In this document: positions 1 through 10,239 of the stretch, piece after piece
How positions within the stretch are numbered: position 1 is the first letter of the stretch
How the letters are laid out: each line of letters begins with the position of its first letter
NCBI GenBank assembly: GCA_951799425.1
Contig: OX637402.1
Coordinates: 8,584,001-8,648,000, forward strand
Source of the DNA: Ilex aquifolium
Taxonomy: Eukaryota; Streptophyta; Magnoliopsida; Aquifoliales; Aquifoliaceae
Reading direction: 5' to 3'
DNA length: 64,000 nt
Notes under the pieces: generated by a model
Told to the model about the DNA's origin: nothing
The model's database searches: none
The model's input: only the letters and a program-made list of their open reading frames with translations
Position numbers and translations under genes: made by a program

Positions 1-369
1 AAAATGAAGCATTAGGTGGAAAGGTAAGTGCAGGACACCAAACCTTGCCATCCGGTACCATCTGGATGGTAAATCCTTGCAGTAGGGCCATGTGTCATGT
101 TCTTGGAGTTTGGAGTGTCTTGCAGCAGGGGCACGTGTCACAGGCTGGAGCTTCCACGTGTCTCTTTTATACTTTAGTCCTCCATTGTTTCCAGCTTTGC
201 AATTTAACCTCATAGTCTCTGGTATTTCTGCATTTAACCCTGTAATTTAAACATAAAGTATTAAAAACTTTAATTTAGGCACAAACCTTAATTCATAATG
301 TTTAATTATTCTATTTTACAAAGTTGATTACTTAATAATTTTTTATTATACAAAAATTAGGGTTAATCA
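1..369 (-). mobile_element. 3' LTR of element A, partial at window edge
   Basis: These bases match 24972-25340 (U3 end of the 5' LTR) along their whole length. The minus-strand LTR start, TGATTAACC, is the complement of 361-369 and lies directly after a polypurine tract. The full LTR is 1854 bp, so about 1.5 kb lies left of the window. The TATA box seen in the other copy is just outside. Confidence 0.93.
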
Positions 370-382
370 CACCCCCCAACTT
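370..382 (-). other. polypurine tract of element A
   Basis: On the minus strand this reads AAGTTGGGGGGTG directly before the LTR start TGATT. It is the usual plus-strand priming site of an Athila-type element and fixes the inner edge of the 3' LTR. Confidence 0.88.
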
Positions 383-540
383 AAACTTTACTAGTCCCTA
401 GTAAACACAAATTATAGAAATTATTTCACAAAATAAAAATATCATAACAGAGGTAAAATCATTTTCGTAGATTTTTTTCACGATTGCGTTTAGCATATGC
501 AACAAGCCGTTAAACCCCTAGGTGATCCCTAGTGGATGAG
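383..540 (-). other. non-coding 3' tail of element A (last part)
   Basis: No ORF. On the minus strand the part next to the solo LTR reads ACTCATCCACTAGGGATC and resembles 49628-49645 of remnant B. In B the motif is continuous with the block that here lies at 2087 and above. This shows that the LTR at 546-2081 split a once continuous tail. Confidence 0.8.
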
Positions 541-1480
541 TTTTGTGTTATCCGAATTTGGTATTGATAATTAACGTGCAAGTATACACGATCAACAAGT
601 AATAAAGTGATAAGTAGAGTATCGTTCCCACAGAGAATTATTAATAATAAATTTCAAGTACTAACTTTATATCAATTCAATTTTATTTAAACAATTGGAA
701 TTGAACTATGGAATGAATAATTTAAACTAAATCTAAACTTAATAATCAAAGATTGAATTTAACGGATAAAAGAAGTTAAGATTACAACTTCCCCTAATGC
801 TTCGTATAAATCTTTCCACTCTCTTTCCAGTTAATTGATCAAAGTGAATTGTTAACTGAGACTTCAAAAGTATTTATCAAACCTCTTCCGATAGCAAGAT
901 AAGCATATCTCTCCCAATTAAATTGCTATATTCCTATGCAAAATAAGTTGGAATAGATTCATTAAGTTCAAACTCTCATACAAGTTACACACGGCATATA
1001 GGTATATTCCTATCCTATACACAAACCCAGCAATTCAATCCGAAGAAGAATTAACCAGACGCATGTCATCATATTCAGATCTAAACCTAGAATTCATCTC
1101 CCAATTTCATCTAGGTTATCAAATTAATTGATGGCCAAACAATTATATATTAAACACAAAATATGACAAACAACTCATATATGATCAACAAGAACTAGAA
1201 ACGAGAGTAGATCAATTTAACTAGACATTAGGTTCCGTTGCAATCTTAATAAAAATTTAGTTCATAATGTAATTGAAAAACATCATTCTCAAAGTAAACA
1301 ACATCTTAGAAAATCAAGAAGTAAAAGTAAGGGAAAAGAATGAAAACTTAATTGCAATCTTCAATCCTTCTCTAGCCTTCAAGTCCGATTTTCTTCGTGT
1401 CGGTTCCTTTGATTCTTGCCTTCAATTCTCTATCAATACTTGATCTTCTTCTCTATGTTTTCAGCCCCCAAAGTCAGTCT

Positions 1481-1490
1481 TTTTATATCC
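1481..1490 (-). promoter_or_regulatory. TATA box of the solo LTR
   Basis: The minus strand reads GGATATAAAA. It lies about 80 bp downstream (in LTR direction) of the GGCGC palindrome array, the same arrangement as in the other non-Tekay LTRs here. Confidence 0.6.
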
Positions 1491-1572
1491 CCCATCAAAC
1501 CCTAGCACATAGGAGGCATTAGAGTCCAATTTCGGGTCAAAAACGAGTCCTAATTCGCGTCCAACTTCAACA

Positions 1573-1649
1573 CCGGCGCCTAGGCGCTGAAAAGGCGCTG
1601 AATGGGCAGCATGTTGGCGCAGGGGCGCTGGTTTTGGCGCCTAGGCGCG
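1573..1649. repeat. GGCGC palindrome array in solo LTR
   Basis: GGCGCCTAGGCGC occurs at both ends of this stretch with further GGCGC/GCGCT units between. Both GGCGCC and CCTAGG are self-complementary. The surrounding LTR is AT-rich, so the GC-rich block stands out. It sits upstream of the TATA box. Confidence 0.75.
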
Positions 1650-2086
1650 CCTCCCTTTTTTAAGCCTTTAGCTCTGGACCAGTTTTCGTAAAATCGCCAT
1701 AACTTTTGATCCAACCGTTGGATTGAGCTGAAATTTTGACACAATACAGAAGACATCCAGATTTACAACTTTCATGTTTTGAACTTTTCCAAATTCTGAG
1801 TTGATAATGGTCAAAATGGAGGAAAACCGAGGTACTTCCACCAGATGGTGCTAGTTCTGGTGCCTTTGTTACCAAACACCAATACCTCCTTGATTTTTTT
1901 CACTTTTAAGCCTCCAAATCCTTGTTTCCTTCCAAATGATCTTGTTTGCTTCCAAATGATGATTCCTACAAAATAACATCAAAACACACAAAACAATTAA
2001 AACTAAACATAAAATAATTGAAAACTTGCACTTTCATCAAGCCGAAAGTACTCAATTCGTAGGTATAAAACTCACTCATCATTTTG

Positions 2087-2507
2087 TCTCGTGAAGGTTT
2101 TCAGTGAAGCTGCCTACAAACTTCAGTAGTTAGAAGTTTATAAATCATACTTTTCACAACTAAAATTAAATCAATATTCCTGTGTATTGCTACAACACTT
2201 TCTTTTTCTGATCACTATAAGAGTAACACACGTTAGTTGTAACATTATCTATATATTTTTATAAAAAATTATGTGTGTGTGTGCTGATTTCTTTTATAAC
2301 AGAAATTACTCAAGAAATATTACCATCTTTTATGGTAGTCTTGATGTCAATCCTTTCCTGTTATACACTCAACAGAGAATACACATACATTATAGTGACT
2401 ATCCTCTCAATTGTTACATGTGATTTGGAATATTGTTAACAAAACAAATAATATCACATGTAATATATCTGAAGAACGGTTATTTGAATAAAATTGAATT
2501 TGACATA
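2087..2507 (-). other. non-coding 3' tail of element A (middle part)
   Basis: About 420 bp without a convincing ORF. On the minus strand it holds a short (AC)n run near 2270-2285 and the motif GAAAACCTTCACGAGACAAA. Remnant B at 49410-49630 shows the same order, (CA)n followed by a near-identical motif, so this is a shared Athila tail block. It is bounded by the TSDs of two inserted LTRs. Confidence 0.8.
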
Positions 2508-2820
2508 ATCTCTGTAACACCCCGCATTTTCGTTCATATAGATATATAGATATAGCAAATAATGGTTGTAAAGATGTGGATAGGGGTATTGAAGTGTGTT
2601 TGAACATTGTAAATTTGAAAAGTAAAGATTTAAAATGTAAATGAAAATCATAGTTGAAATTTAGTTTTAGTGAGTGAAAATATAAAATGTTAGGTCCTAT
2701 AACTTGTATTAGATAGGTTTGGTGTATAAATATGTGTTGGAGAGGTCTGTGATGGATTTGGTTAGTTTTGGAATGGATTGGAAATGGAAAACAAAAGAAA
2801 TAGGCAAAACTGGGTAAATG

Positions 2821-2961
2821 GTACCGGTACTGGGTACCGGTACTGAATGGTACCGGTACTGAGTACCGGTACCCCGATTCCAGAAGGTTTCTTGTACCGG
2901 CACTGAATGGTACCGGTACTGGGTACCGGTACTGAATGGTACCGGTACTGAGTACCGGTAC
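2821..2961. repeat. GTACCGGTAC palindrome array (9 sites)
   Basis: Eight perfect copies of the 10-bp palindrome GTACCGGTAC and one variant (GTACCGGCAC at 2894-2903) occur with start-to-start spacings of mostly 13 or 16 bp. The array ends about 60 bp before the TATA box. Confidence 0.92.
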
Positions 2962-3018
2962 TACCGAAACCAGACTGTTTATTTTAAAGTCGCAAATTTC
3001 AGTTTCTCTCTCTCTCCC

Positions 3019-3026
3019 TATAAATA
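3019..3026 (+). promoter_or_regulatory. TATA box of solo LTR 1
   Basis: TATAAATA lies in a CT-rich context directly downstream of the palindrome array. A leader with repeated GAGA motifs follows, as expected for an LTR R region. Confidence 0.65.
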
Positions 3027-3317
3027 CTTAAGGTCGACTATTTGAGCCCCATTTCAGCCTTCTAAACCCTAGGCACCTTTAGAGAGAAAGAGAGGGAGAG
3101 AAGAACATCAAAGATAAGGAGAGATACACCATTTTAGAAGATTAAAACCCTAGATTTCTAAGATTTCACTTCTCTACTCATTCTCTTTTCTTCCATTCTT
3201 CACCCACTCTCACCCAAATCTTTTGAAAACCCTAGGGAGAGGAGATTAAAAGGAAAAGAAAGGAAAGCAAGAAGGTCTTGAAGCTTGGGTATTTGGCTAA
3301 AACTCTTGAGCGTTGAG

Positions 3318-4456
3318 GTAGGGGATTTCTTCCTATTCTCTTACATTGAGGCTAGGATTAAATTATATGTATTCTTTTGGTTCAAAATCATATATACTTG
3401 CTATTATATACATGATTCTTGTTCCTCTTGAAATAAATGCCATGTTTTGAACATTGTGATGGTTGGGTAACTATTAAATTTCTCTTTTTCATCTTCAAAC
3501 CTTGGTTTTAAAGAGAAATGGACTTTTCCCTCTATTTTTCCTTGGTATTGCTTTCAAAACTTTAGTGTTTGATATTGTACACCAAAATGGTATTTATGAT
3601 GATCTCTTGTACATTTTCTTATATTACTCTTTGTACAACTACTTGAGAAAATTGGGGGTTTATGGAATTGTTTGTTAATGGAGGAAATTGTGGATATCGT
3701 ATTTCTTGTTGGGTTGTTTGGAGGAACATGAATGAGAGGTTCCTTGTAAGGATGCTCATTCTTTCTCAGGAGGTTCCTTGTAAGGATGCTTGAGAAATAA
3801 GGCTTTGAGGGTGAATTGGGGACTTGTGTAATTGTTGGTTATGTGAGATATTTATTGGTATTTTATTTCTTACGTGGTTGTGCGATACGAACATGGATTA
3901 CTATTGACCGGGTATCATGTAGTGGGTATACGTCTTTATATGCCACGCGGGTATGAACTTTTCCTACCACATGGAGTGGGTAGACGCCTTTGTACGCCGT
4001 GTGGGTATAAACTTTTCATATCACTAATGATCACGGATTAGTAACGTGGGTTGTGTCGGACATACAGTGTGGGTTATCGTGCATTGTACCAGAAATGGTT
4101 TCGACAAGAGTTTCCGGAAGTATGAGATTCCGCGAGAACTTGTTGGAAACGGTTTATGGTAGAATGGATTATCTATTGTATATGAGTTATTGTTCACTCT
4201 ACCATAGAAGGTTTATGGTGGATTGGATTATATTTGGATATGATTTGTTAACTGTATAGTGGTCCCACTTATTCATTTAATTACTGTTGTTCCTTAAACT
4301 TGAGATCTATTTAAATGTCCTGGTTTTACTTCAAAAGTTATATATGATATTTGTGAAATGTGACCGACCCGTTTTGTATTTTTATAAACCTTGTTTGAGT
4401 TGGGAAGATTTTGCTACAGAGCTTCGTGCTCATCCCCTACAAATTAAATTTTTCAG
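3318..4456 (+). other. putative leader intron within solo LTR 1
   Basis: A donor-like GAG/GTAGG at 3318 and an acceptor-like TTTTTCAG ending at 4456 sit at the same landmarks as in the Tekay LTRs and solo LTR 2. The segment is AU-rich on the sense strand. Splicing is inferred only from this conserved pair. Confidence 0.45.
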
Positions 4457-4813
4457 ATTTGGTGCTAGAGGAGGATTCTCGGCATCGACGAGTCAGGGCA
4501 TTGGGAGGCTCCACTCGAGGGGAACCTAGATCCTGAGGTGGATATGTAGAGATGTAGCTTCTTTTGTACTAGACTAGGTTATTCTTTTGGACACTGTAAG
4601 GTCTAGTTTCTTTTGCTATTCCGCTGTGCTACTTTAATTAATTTTTGAGATGTAAATGCCATGGTTGGGCATATTCTTTTGGATAATGATGTAAATATTT
4701 TATGGATGATGAATGAAGTTTAATTTATTTATGGATGATATTAGTGCTCTCATGATGTAAATGATTTTAGTATGTAATGCCGTCCAGGGTGTGTTTTGGG
4801 GTGTTACAATCTC

Positions 4814-6108
4814 ATGATCGGATATTAACACTATATCAGACATATTATTAACATCCTCTCTCTATGGATATATAGGATTAATACAGAGACATGATTTCTG
4901 GAATAAAAAAGGACTTTCTTTGGGTTATAACGTGGCCATTGGGTTAAGGTTTAAGAAACGACGTCAGTGGGATTTCAAGAGCTACTTTTTATATTGTGGC
5001 ACACCTCTTCCCAGCTTTTCAGATTTTGCATGTTCATTCTTTCCATTTTTCACTTTCTTGGCTATTTTCTTTTTGTTTTTTCTTTTCTTTGAATAGCCAA
5101 TACCCTTTTCTTTTCTCTTTTCCACTTTTTTTCTTTCTTTTCTGTATCATACTAATTTAAAAGAGGGTGCAAGAAAATTATGTAGCCAAGGTAGGTTTAA
5201 TATATTTTCATGTGGCTCGGGTACTTTTCGGGTTTCATGAAAAGAATTTATACTTTTTCAGGCTCAATCATGGTTGACTAAAGATATAATTTTGTAAAAG
5301 AAATGGTCAAGGCTAAAAAATAATGAAAAATGGCCTAAGATCATTTTCCAGAAATCATATATTTGTATAATTCCTATAAAAGAATTTTAAAAGACAATGC
5401 TAATAATACAATCTAACAAGTGCTAATCAAGACAAAATTAATGAGATTATTCAAAGAAAGTTTACCGTAGAATCGAAGATGTTTATTTGAGTAGATGTAG
5501 AATGTCTCTCCAAGGAAGATTGACTCAAATTCTTCAATTGGTTATACATCTCCACTATATATGTAAAGAGTGTAATATTTCACAAGGTTTCTGAAATAAA
5601 GAAATTTATTCGTGCTACAACAGAATAAGTTCAAATAAAAATATTAAGATAATGTACAACTAGAATATGAAAATCCCACGTGATCAAATTAAGACTATTT
5701 TCACAAAACATAGGAATATTAACCTAATTCAACTGTAAATTATATGAAATAATCCTCCTAACGGAATTAACATGAGTTCCATATTAATTATTAAAAACTA
5801 ATTAAACACACAGAAGTTCAAAACAAACAGCATGGTTAAAACATAAAGTAACTTAAAATTTAAGTGCATAAAATAAAAATGCATAATGTAAAAGATGAGT
5901 TAAAGAGAGCAAATTGTTTTGTAGAATCTCCAGTCTGTTTAGGAAGTAGACGATTCTCCTCCAAAACATTCTCTAAAGAATTGTACTTGATTCTGCTCAT
6001 ATTCATCCATGCGTCTGTTGATCTGAGTAATATTGGTCTCTATCTCTAGTAAGATCTGTTTATCAGTTCTGTCATCCCCTGGTATGTATGGTTGATCTTC
6101 TTGTGGTG
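4814..6108 (-). other. non-coding 3' tail of element A after the PTD ORF
   Basis: About 1.3 kb of AT-rich sequence with no convincing gene. On the minus strand it carries an A/G-rich run (complement of the T/C-rich 5030-5150) and the order TAGGCCAT, TTAGCC, GATTGAGCC, TTGGCTA. The same order appears on the plus strand at 45800-45970 in remnant B. This is the typical purine-rich stretch between the last ORF and the polypurine tract of Athila elements. Confidence 0.7.
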
Positions 6109-7032
6109 TCAGTGATATGAATTCCTCAGGTACCTGGAATGATTCTTCTTATGGTTCAGGTGATGCTTCAGGTTGGTTTTCCATTCGTCCTCCATGACCT
6201 TTTTTAATGAAGTTTTATCCAATGCTCCAAAAAGTTCCACTGTTTTCCATGTCGGATCAATGATCACACCTTCATCCCTGCATAGCTGAGAAACTAACAT
6301 AGCATATGGGAGTGAGAGTTTCTTTCTATTGATTGTAAGAAACATTTGGTCCATGATTAAGTTCGGCAGGTCAATGGTGTGTCCCATCCCAAATGCATAC
6401 AAAAAATAATCTTGCTCAGTATAAATTTGATTCTTTTGAGCTCGGGGTAGCAAACTGTATGCTATTATCAAACTGAGAATTCTGTATTTGTCTGTCAGAT
6501 CTCCTTCCTTTATATATTTATTTGGTTTACCCCAAACAAATTCTGGATTACCCGTCACTTCTCTTCCTATGACATTTAAATTAGGTAATTCAGTATAAGG
6601 ATATTGTGGGTTCTCTTGTCTTTGCATGGGTCGGAAAAATTCGGCTATAGTAGCAGGTGTAACTTGAAAAACAACACCTCGTACGAATACACGTAATTGT
6701 CTTTTCCCAATTATATCAGCATTACTATAAAATTCTCGAACTAGGCAGTCATAGGCAGGAACAGATAATCTGACATAATGTAACCATCCTCTTGCATCAA
6801 GAATTTGTTGTATTCCTATATTTTTAAAATCTTCATAAATAACCAACCGTTCAACAATGATAGTTTTGGAGATAAAGTTAGCATCATACCAGACCTGTTG
6901 TTCAAGATTTTCAAACATCACCTGATCGTAGATATTTCTTGGATGAGGTTGTTGTGGAGGTCTCTGAAGTGGTGGAGATTGATCCCTTCGTGGTTGACTT
7001 GAAGATTTTCTTGTTCTTCGTCTTGAATCCAT
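6109..7032 (-). CDS. PTD-type ORF (putative plant transposon protein) of element A, C-terminus frameshifted
   Basis: A 307-residue ORF with a very basic N-terminus (MDSRRRTRKSSSQPRRD) and proline stretches, then a domain holding VREFYSNAD near residue 100, VRGVVFQVTPATIAEFF near 120-135, and an Ile/Leu-rich helical part. This pattern fits the plant transposon-protein domain found 3' of pol in Athila elements, where env-like genes also sit. I see no signal peptide or transmembrane segment, so an envelope role is unlikely. After about residue 275 the frame appears shifted: another frame of the same strand (about 6030-6180) continues with an acidic, coiled-coil-like stretch. The original protein was therefore probably longer. 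The ATG is the first after a TATA-like box 85 bp upstream. Function is unknown. Confidence 0.75.
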   Translation of the reverse strand: MDSRRRTRKSSSQPRRDQSPPLQRPPQQPHPRNIYDQVMFENLEQQVWYDANFISKTIIVERLVIYEDFKNIGIQQILDARGWLHYVRLSVPAYDCLVREFYSNADIIGKRQLRVFVRGVVFQVTPATIAEFFRPMQRQENPQYPYTELPNLNVIGREVTGNPEFVWGKPNKYIKEGDLTDKYRILSLIIAYSLLPRAQKNQIYTEQDYFLYAFGMGHTIDLPNLIMDQMFLTINRKKLSLPYAMLVSQLCRDEGVIIDPTWKTVELFGALDKTSLKKVMEDEWKTNLKHHLNHKKNHSRYLRNSYH

Positions 7033-7117
7033 ATTTTTCTTGATCTCTTTTCAAACACTTTGCTTTTTTGTATTTGGATTGTGAGGGAAACTGAATTGAT
7101 CAGGTTTCTACATGGAG

Positions 7118-7169
7118 TATATATATAGGGGCACTACCGTCTGGACGCTAATCTCACTATTCGGATGGT
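7118..7169 (-). promoter_or_regulatory. putative internal promoter before the PTD-type ORF
   Basis: The minus strand shows ACCATCCGAAT (7159-7169), then CCAGACGGTAG, then a TATA run (7118-7127), about 85 bp before the ATG at 7032. The same 11-mer ACCATCCGAAT occurs in element A's 5' LTR (25031-25041), 60 bp upstream of its TATA box (24961-24970). Activity is inferred from this repeated arrangement. Confidence 0.5.
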
Positions 7170-7450
7170 GCTATTTGATTGGTTTTTGATTTGCAACTGC
7201 AAACTGTTTCTCTGATGTTCTGCATTTTTCTCTTTTTTCTGTAGATTCCTGCAGTTTACAAAATTAAACACTACTTTATATATTCTACAAAGTTTTGCTA
7301 ACCACTCTTTTTTCTTGTCAAAGAATTGGTTTTATTATTTTTTATTTGTTTTTTGTTATTTACAAATTTCCTTATTTATTCTATAGTTATTTACATTTAT
7401 TTACAACTATGTACAATTATTTCTAAAATTCTACATCTTGTTGATCATAT

Positions 7451-7855
7451 TTAGTCAGTATCAGAACTATCTGGATCAACAACACCAGTGACACGGTTAA
7501 CTTCATTTCTCACGTATCTTGTTAACATTGGGGTAGAATAGGATGGCGCCTCAGGATAATCCTTACTCTGCCCATACCTAATCCACCGTAAACGATCTGA
7601 CGCTCGACCTGAAATTGGTTCCGCACACTTATTATATTTTCTCAAATGTTCTGTACAACCACATCTTACACAAGCACAGAGACAATTTCCTCGTCGGTGT
7701 TTAGCATATGTACTTTTTCCACATAAGGGTCTTGCCTGACTTTCGAATATTTCTAGATTTCTAACATGCCTAGCTTTTTGCATGATCAACATATGTATAT
7801 CTTTTGGAAAATGACGTAGTAAAATTAAACTTAACCAAAATAATTTTTCATCCAT
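7451..7855 (-). CDS. cysteine-rich basic ORF of element A, possible nucleic-acid-binding protein
   Basis: An uninterrupted 134-residue ORF lies between pol and the PTD-type ORF. It has a hydrophobic N-terminal helix (residues 6-14) followed by FPKDI. Then comes CGKSTYAKHRR (45-55) and a tight cysteine cluster at C58, C60, C62, C65, C67 and C77, and an acidic end (DPDSSDTD). A small-residue/Ser/Tyr/Ala motif running into an arginine pair and then a Cys cluster is the layout of the cysteine-rich nucleic-acid-binding proteins of carlaviruses and related plant RNA viruses, some of which suppress RNA silencing. I did not align it, so homology is a hypothesis. It is not part of the standard Athila gene set. 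The ORF is intact while pol around it is broken. Confidence 0.6.
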   Translation of the reverse strand: MDEKLFWLSLILLRHFPKDIHMLIMQKARHVRNLEIFESQARPLCGKSTYAKHRRGNCLCACVRCGCTEHLRKYNKCAEPISGRASDRLRWIRYGQSKDYPEAPSYSTPMLTRYVRNEVNRVTGVVDPDSSDTD

Positions 7856-8189
7856 TTTTCAACTTTTTAAGAAAGACAAGAAAAAAAACGACTCAAAAAT
7901 TATTGAAAATTGACTCACTATCCCGTTCTTTAACGTCTGCCAGTCACAAAGACAAACAGAATTTTTAAATAAAAATTATTATGCTAAAAACAAAAAGTAA
8001 ATTCACACTCATATCTCCCCAACTTAAATTAAATTCTATCTGTAATGTAAAAACAGTAATGAACAACATTGATAAAAACCAGCAATTTGTTGTCTTTCAG
8101 CTATTAAGATATCTGGCTTTCACTCAGGAAATTTAATCTGTCAAACAAATTATAAGTAATTAGTTATATTATTTATAATCAAATAACAA
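7856..8189 (-). other. spacer between integrase and the Cys-rich ORF
   Basis: About 330 bp of AT-rich sequence. I see no ORF, repeat or RNA gene in it. Confidence 0.6.
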
Positions 8190-9588
8190 TTAACACACAT
8201 AGACTGGATCAAAAAGTTGCACATAAGTTACATCTTGAGTAAATCCATTATAATAAGGTTTAAGCCTTTGCCCGTTTACTTTGAAAACAATTCCTATTAA
8301 TAGATTTTCAATTTCAATTGCCCCATAGTCAAAAACTTACTTAACTATATAAGGTCCTGTCCATCTAGATCTTAATTTTCTAGGAAATAAACGAAGTTTT
8401 TCATTGTACAATAGAACTTTTTGAGATGGTTCAAAAGATTTTCTCATGATATTTTTATCATGAAAAACTTTTGTTCTTGATTTAGAAATCTTTGCGTTTT
8501 CATAAGCTTCATTTCTTAATTCTTCTAATTCTTTTATTTTCAATTTACGTGATATTCCAGCTTCATCTATATCAAGATTCATCATTTTGATTGCCCAATA
8601 TGCTTTATGTTCTAATTCTACAGGTAAATGACATGGTTTACCATAAACTAACCGATAAGGAGACATTCCTAGAATAGTCTTATACGCAGTACAGTAAGCC
8701 CAAAGTGCATCGGTTAATCTTAAAGACCAATCCTTACGATCTGGATTTACTGTTTTCTCTAAAATGTATTTTATCTCCCTATGCTAATTCAGCTTGTCCA
8801 CTTGTCTGCGGATGATGCGGAGTAGATGTTTTATGAGAAATCAAGTATTTTTTCATCAGGTTTTCAAAAACTTTATTACAAAAATGTAATCCACCATCAC
8901 TGATGATTGTTCGAGGAATCCCAAATCTAAATAAAATATTTTCTTTTAAAAATTTGATCACCGTTCTGTGATCATTATTTCTACATGGAGTTTCCTCTAC
9001 CCATTTAGAAACATAGTCAACTACAACCAAAATATACAGATATCCAAAGGATGGGGGAAATGGTTCCATAAAATCGATGCCCCAACAATCAAAAATTTCA
9101 ATAATTAAAATAGGGTTTAAAGGCATCATATTTCTTTTTGAAATATTCCCCATTCTTTGACATCTGTCACAATTTAAACAAAAGATACGAACATCTTTAA
9201 AAGGAGTTGGCCAATAAAATCCACACTGCAAAATTTTAGCAGCGGTTTTCTTTGAAGCAAAATGACCTCCGCACGCTTCAGAGTGACAAAACTGAATTAC
9301 CTGACTGCTTTCATGATTAGGTACACTACGTCTTATTATTTGGTCTTTACAGTATTTAAACACATAAGGATCTTCCCAGAAAAAATTACGTACCTCACTT
9401 AGGAACTTGTTTTTATCAATCCAGGTATAATTAGAGGGAATAGTACCAGTAGCTAAATAATTGGCTATATCTGCATACCATGGTACTTCGGTTATTGCAA
9501 ATAGGTGTTCATCTGGAAAGGTTTCTCTAATTGGCGTTGGTTCTTCCTTTATATCATAATTTAACCTTGACAAGTGATCTGCTACCAC
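8190..9588 (-). pseudogene. integrase region of element A pol (degenerate)
   Basis: One ORF (9588-8779) holds the HHCC zinc-binding part (HSEACGGHFASKK ... CLNCDRCQ) and the catalytic core, with Asp in GIDFMEPF, Asp in ISDGGLHF and Glu in SGQAELA. A stop follows straight after this Glu. The frame resumes at 8666-8337 ([17 protein letters not shown] ... [13 protein letters not shown]), is stopped again, and can be read to a final stop at 8190-8192. The catalytic triad is still visible, but the protein cannot be made whole. The C-terminus lacks a chromodomain, as expected for Athila. Confidence 0.88.
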
Positions 9589-10231
9589 ATTCTACTCCCT
9601 TCTTATCTTTAATTATAAGATCAAATTCTTGAAGTAACAAAATCCAACGCAGGAGACGTGGCTTTGCATCTTTTTTAGTAAGTAAGTATTTTAAAGCTGC
9701 ATGATCTGTAAATACAACAATTGACGATCCAACCAAATATGATCGAAATTTATCTAATGCGAACACAACAACAAGTAATTCTTTTTTTGTGGTTGAATAG
9801 TTCATTTGTGCATCATTTAAAGTTTTGCTTGCATAATAAATAACATATGATTTTTTATCTTTTCTTTGACCTAATACAGCTCCTACTGCATAATCACTTG
9901 CATCACACATTATCTCAAAAGGTAAGGACCAGTCAGGAGGTTGCATGATAGGTGCAGAAATCAGCATGTTTTTTAATTTATCAAATGCTAATTGACATGC
10001 ATCATTCCATTCAAATATTATATCTTGACATAGAAGATTACAGATTGGTTTAGATATTGAACTAAAGTTTTTAATGAATCTTCTATAAAAACCAGTGTGG
10101 CCTAAAAAAGATCGAACATCTTTTACAGTTTTAGGTGAAGGAAGATTAGCTATTAAGTCAATTTTGGGTTTATCAACTTCAATTCCTTTTTCAGAGACTA
10201 TGTGACCTAAAACAATACATTGTGTAACCAT
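9554..10231 (-). pseudogene. RT connection and RNase H region of element A pol
   Basis: The ORF starts in the RT thumb ([29 protein letters not shown]) and runs through RNase H with Asp in [16 protein letters not shown], Glu in [13 protein letters not shown] and Asp in [11 protein letters not shown]. The last RNase H motif (VADHLSRL) is in a different frame in the next ORF at 9588, so a frameshift separates them near 9560-9590. Confidence 0.87.
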
Positions 10232-10239
10232 GAAATGAC

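Larger units (their letters stand above)
546..2081 (-). mobile_element. solo LTR, Athila-type, 1536 bp
   Basis: The unit begins TGTTATCCG and ends CTCATCA on the plus strand and is flanked by TTTTG at 541-545 and 2082-2086. Remnant B at 49600-49650 shows the same flanks without the insertion. On the minus strand a TATA box (1481-1490) and a typical R/U5 end near 560-640 give the orientation. There is no interior and no second LTR, so it is a solo LTR left by LTR-LTR recombination. It does not match element A's LTR and is a separate family. Confidence 0.9.
2513..4808 (+). mobile_element. solo LTR 1, TGTAACACCCC family, 2296 bp
   Basis: The ends are inverted repeats, TGTAACACCCC and GGGGTGTTACA, flanked by ATCTC at 2508-2512 and 4809-4813. 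It is related to the solo LTR at 46487-49255. Inside are a palindrome array (2821-2961), a TATA box (3019-3026), a polypyrimidine stretch, a splice-donor-like GTAGG at 3318 and an acceptor-like TTTCAG ending at 4456. The length and these landmarks resemble the Tekay-type LTRs in the window, but no internal region is present and the lineage is inferred. Confidence 0.92.

Noticed and set aside
6109..7032. Envelope gene (env-like) in element A
   Set aside because: No signal peptide, transmembrane helix or protease cleavage motif is visible, and the domain is of the plant transposon-protein type.
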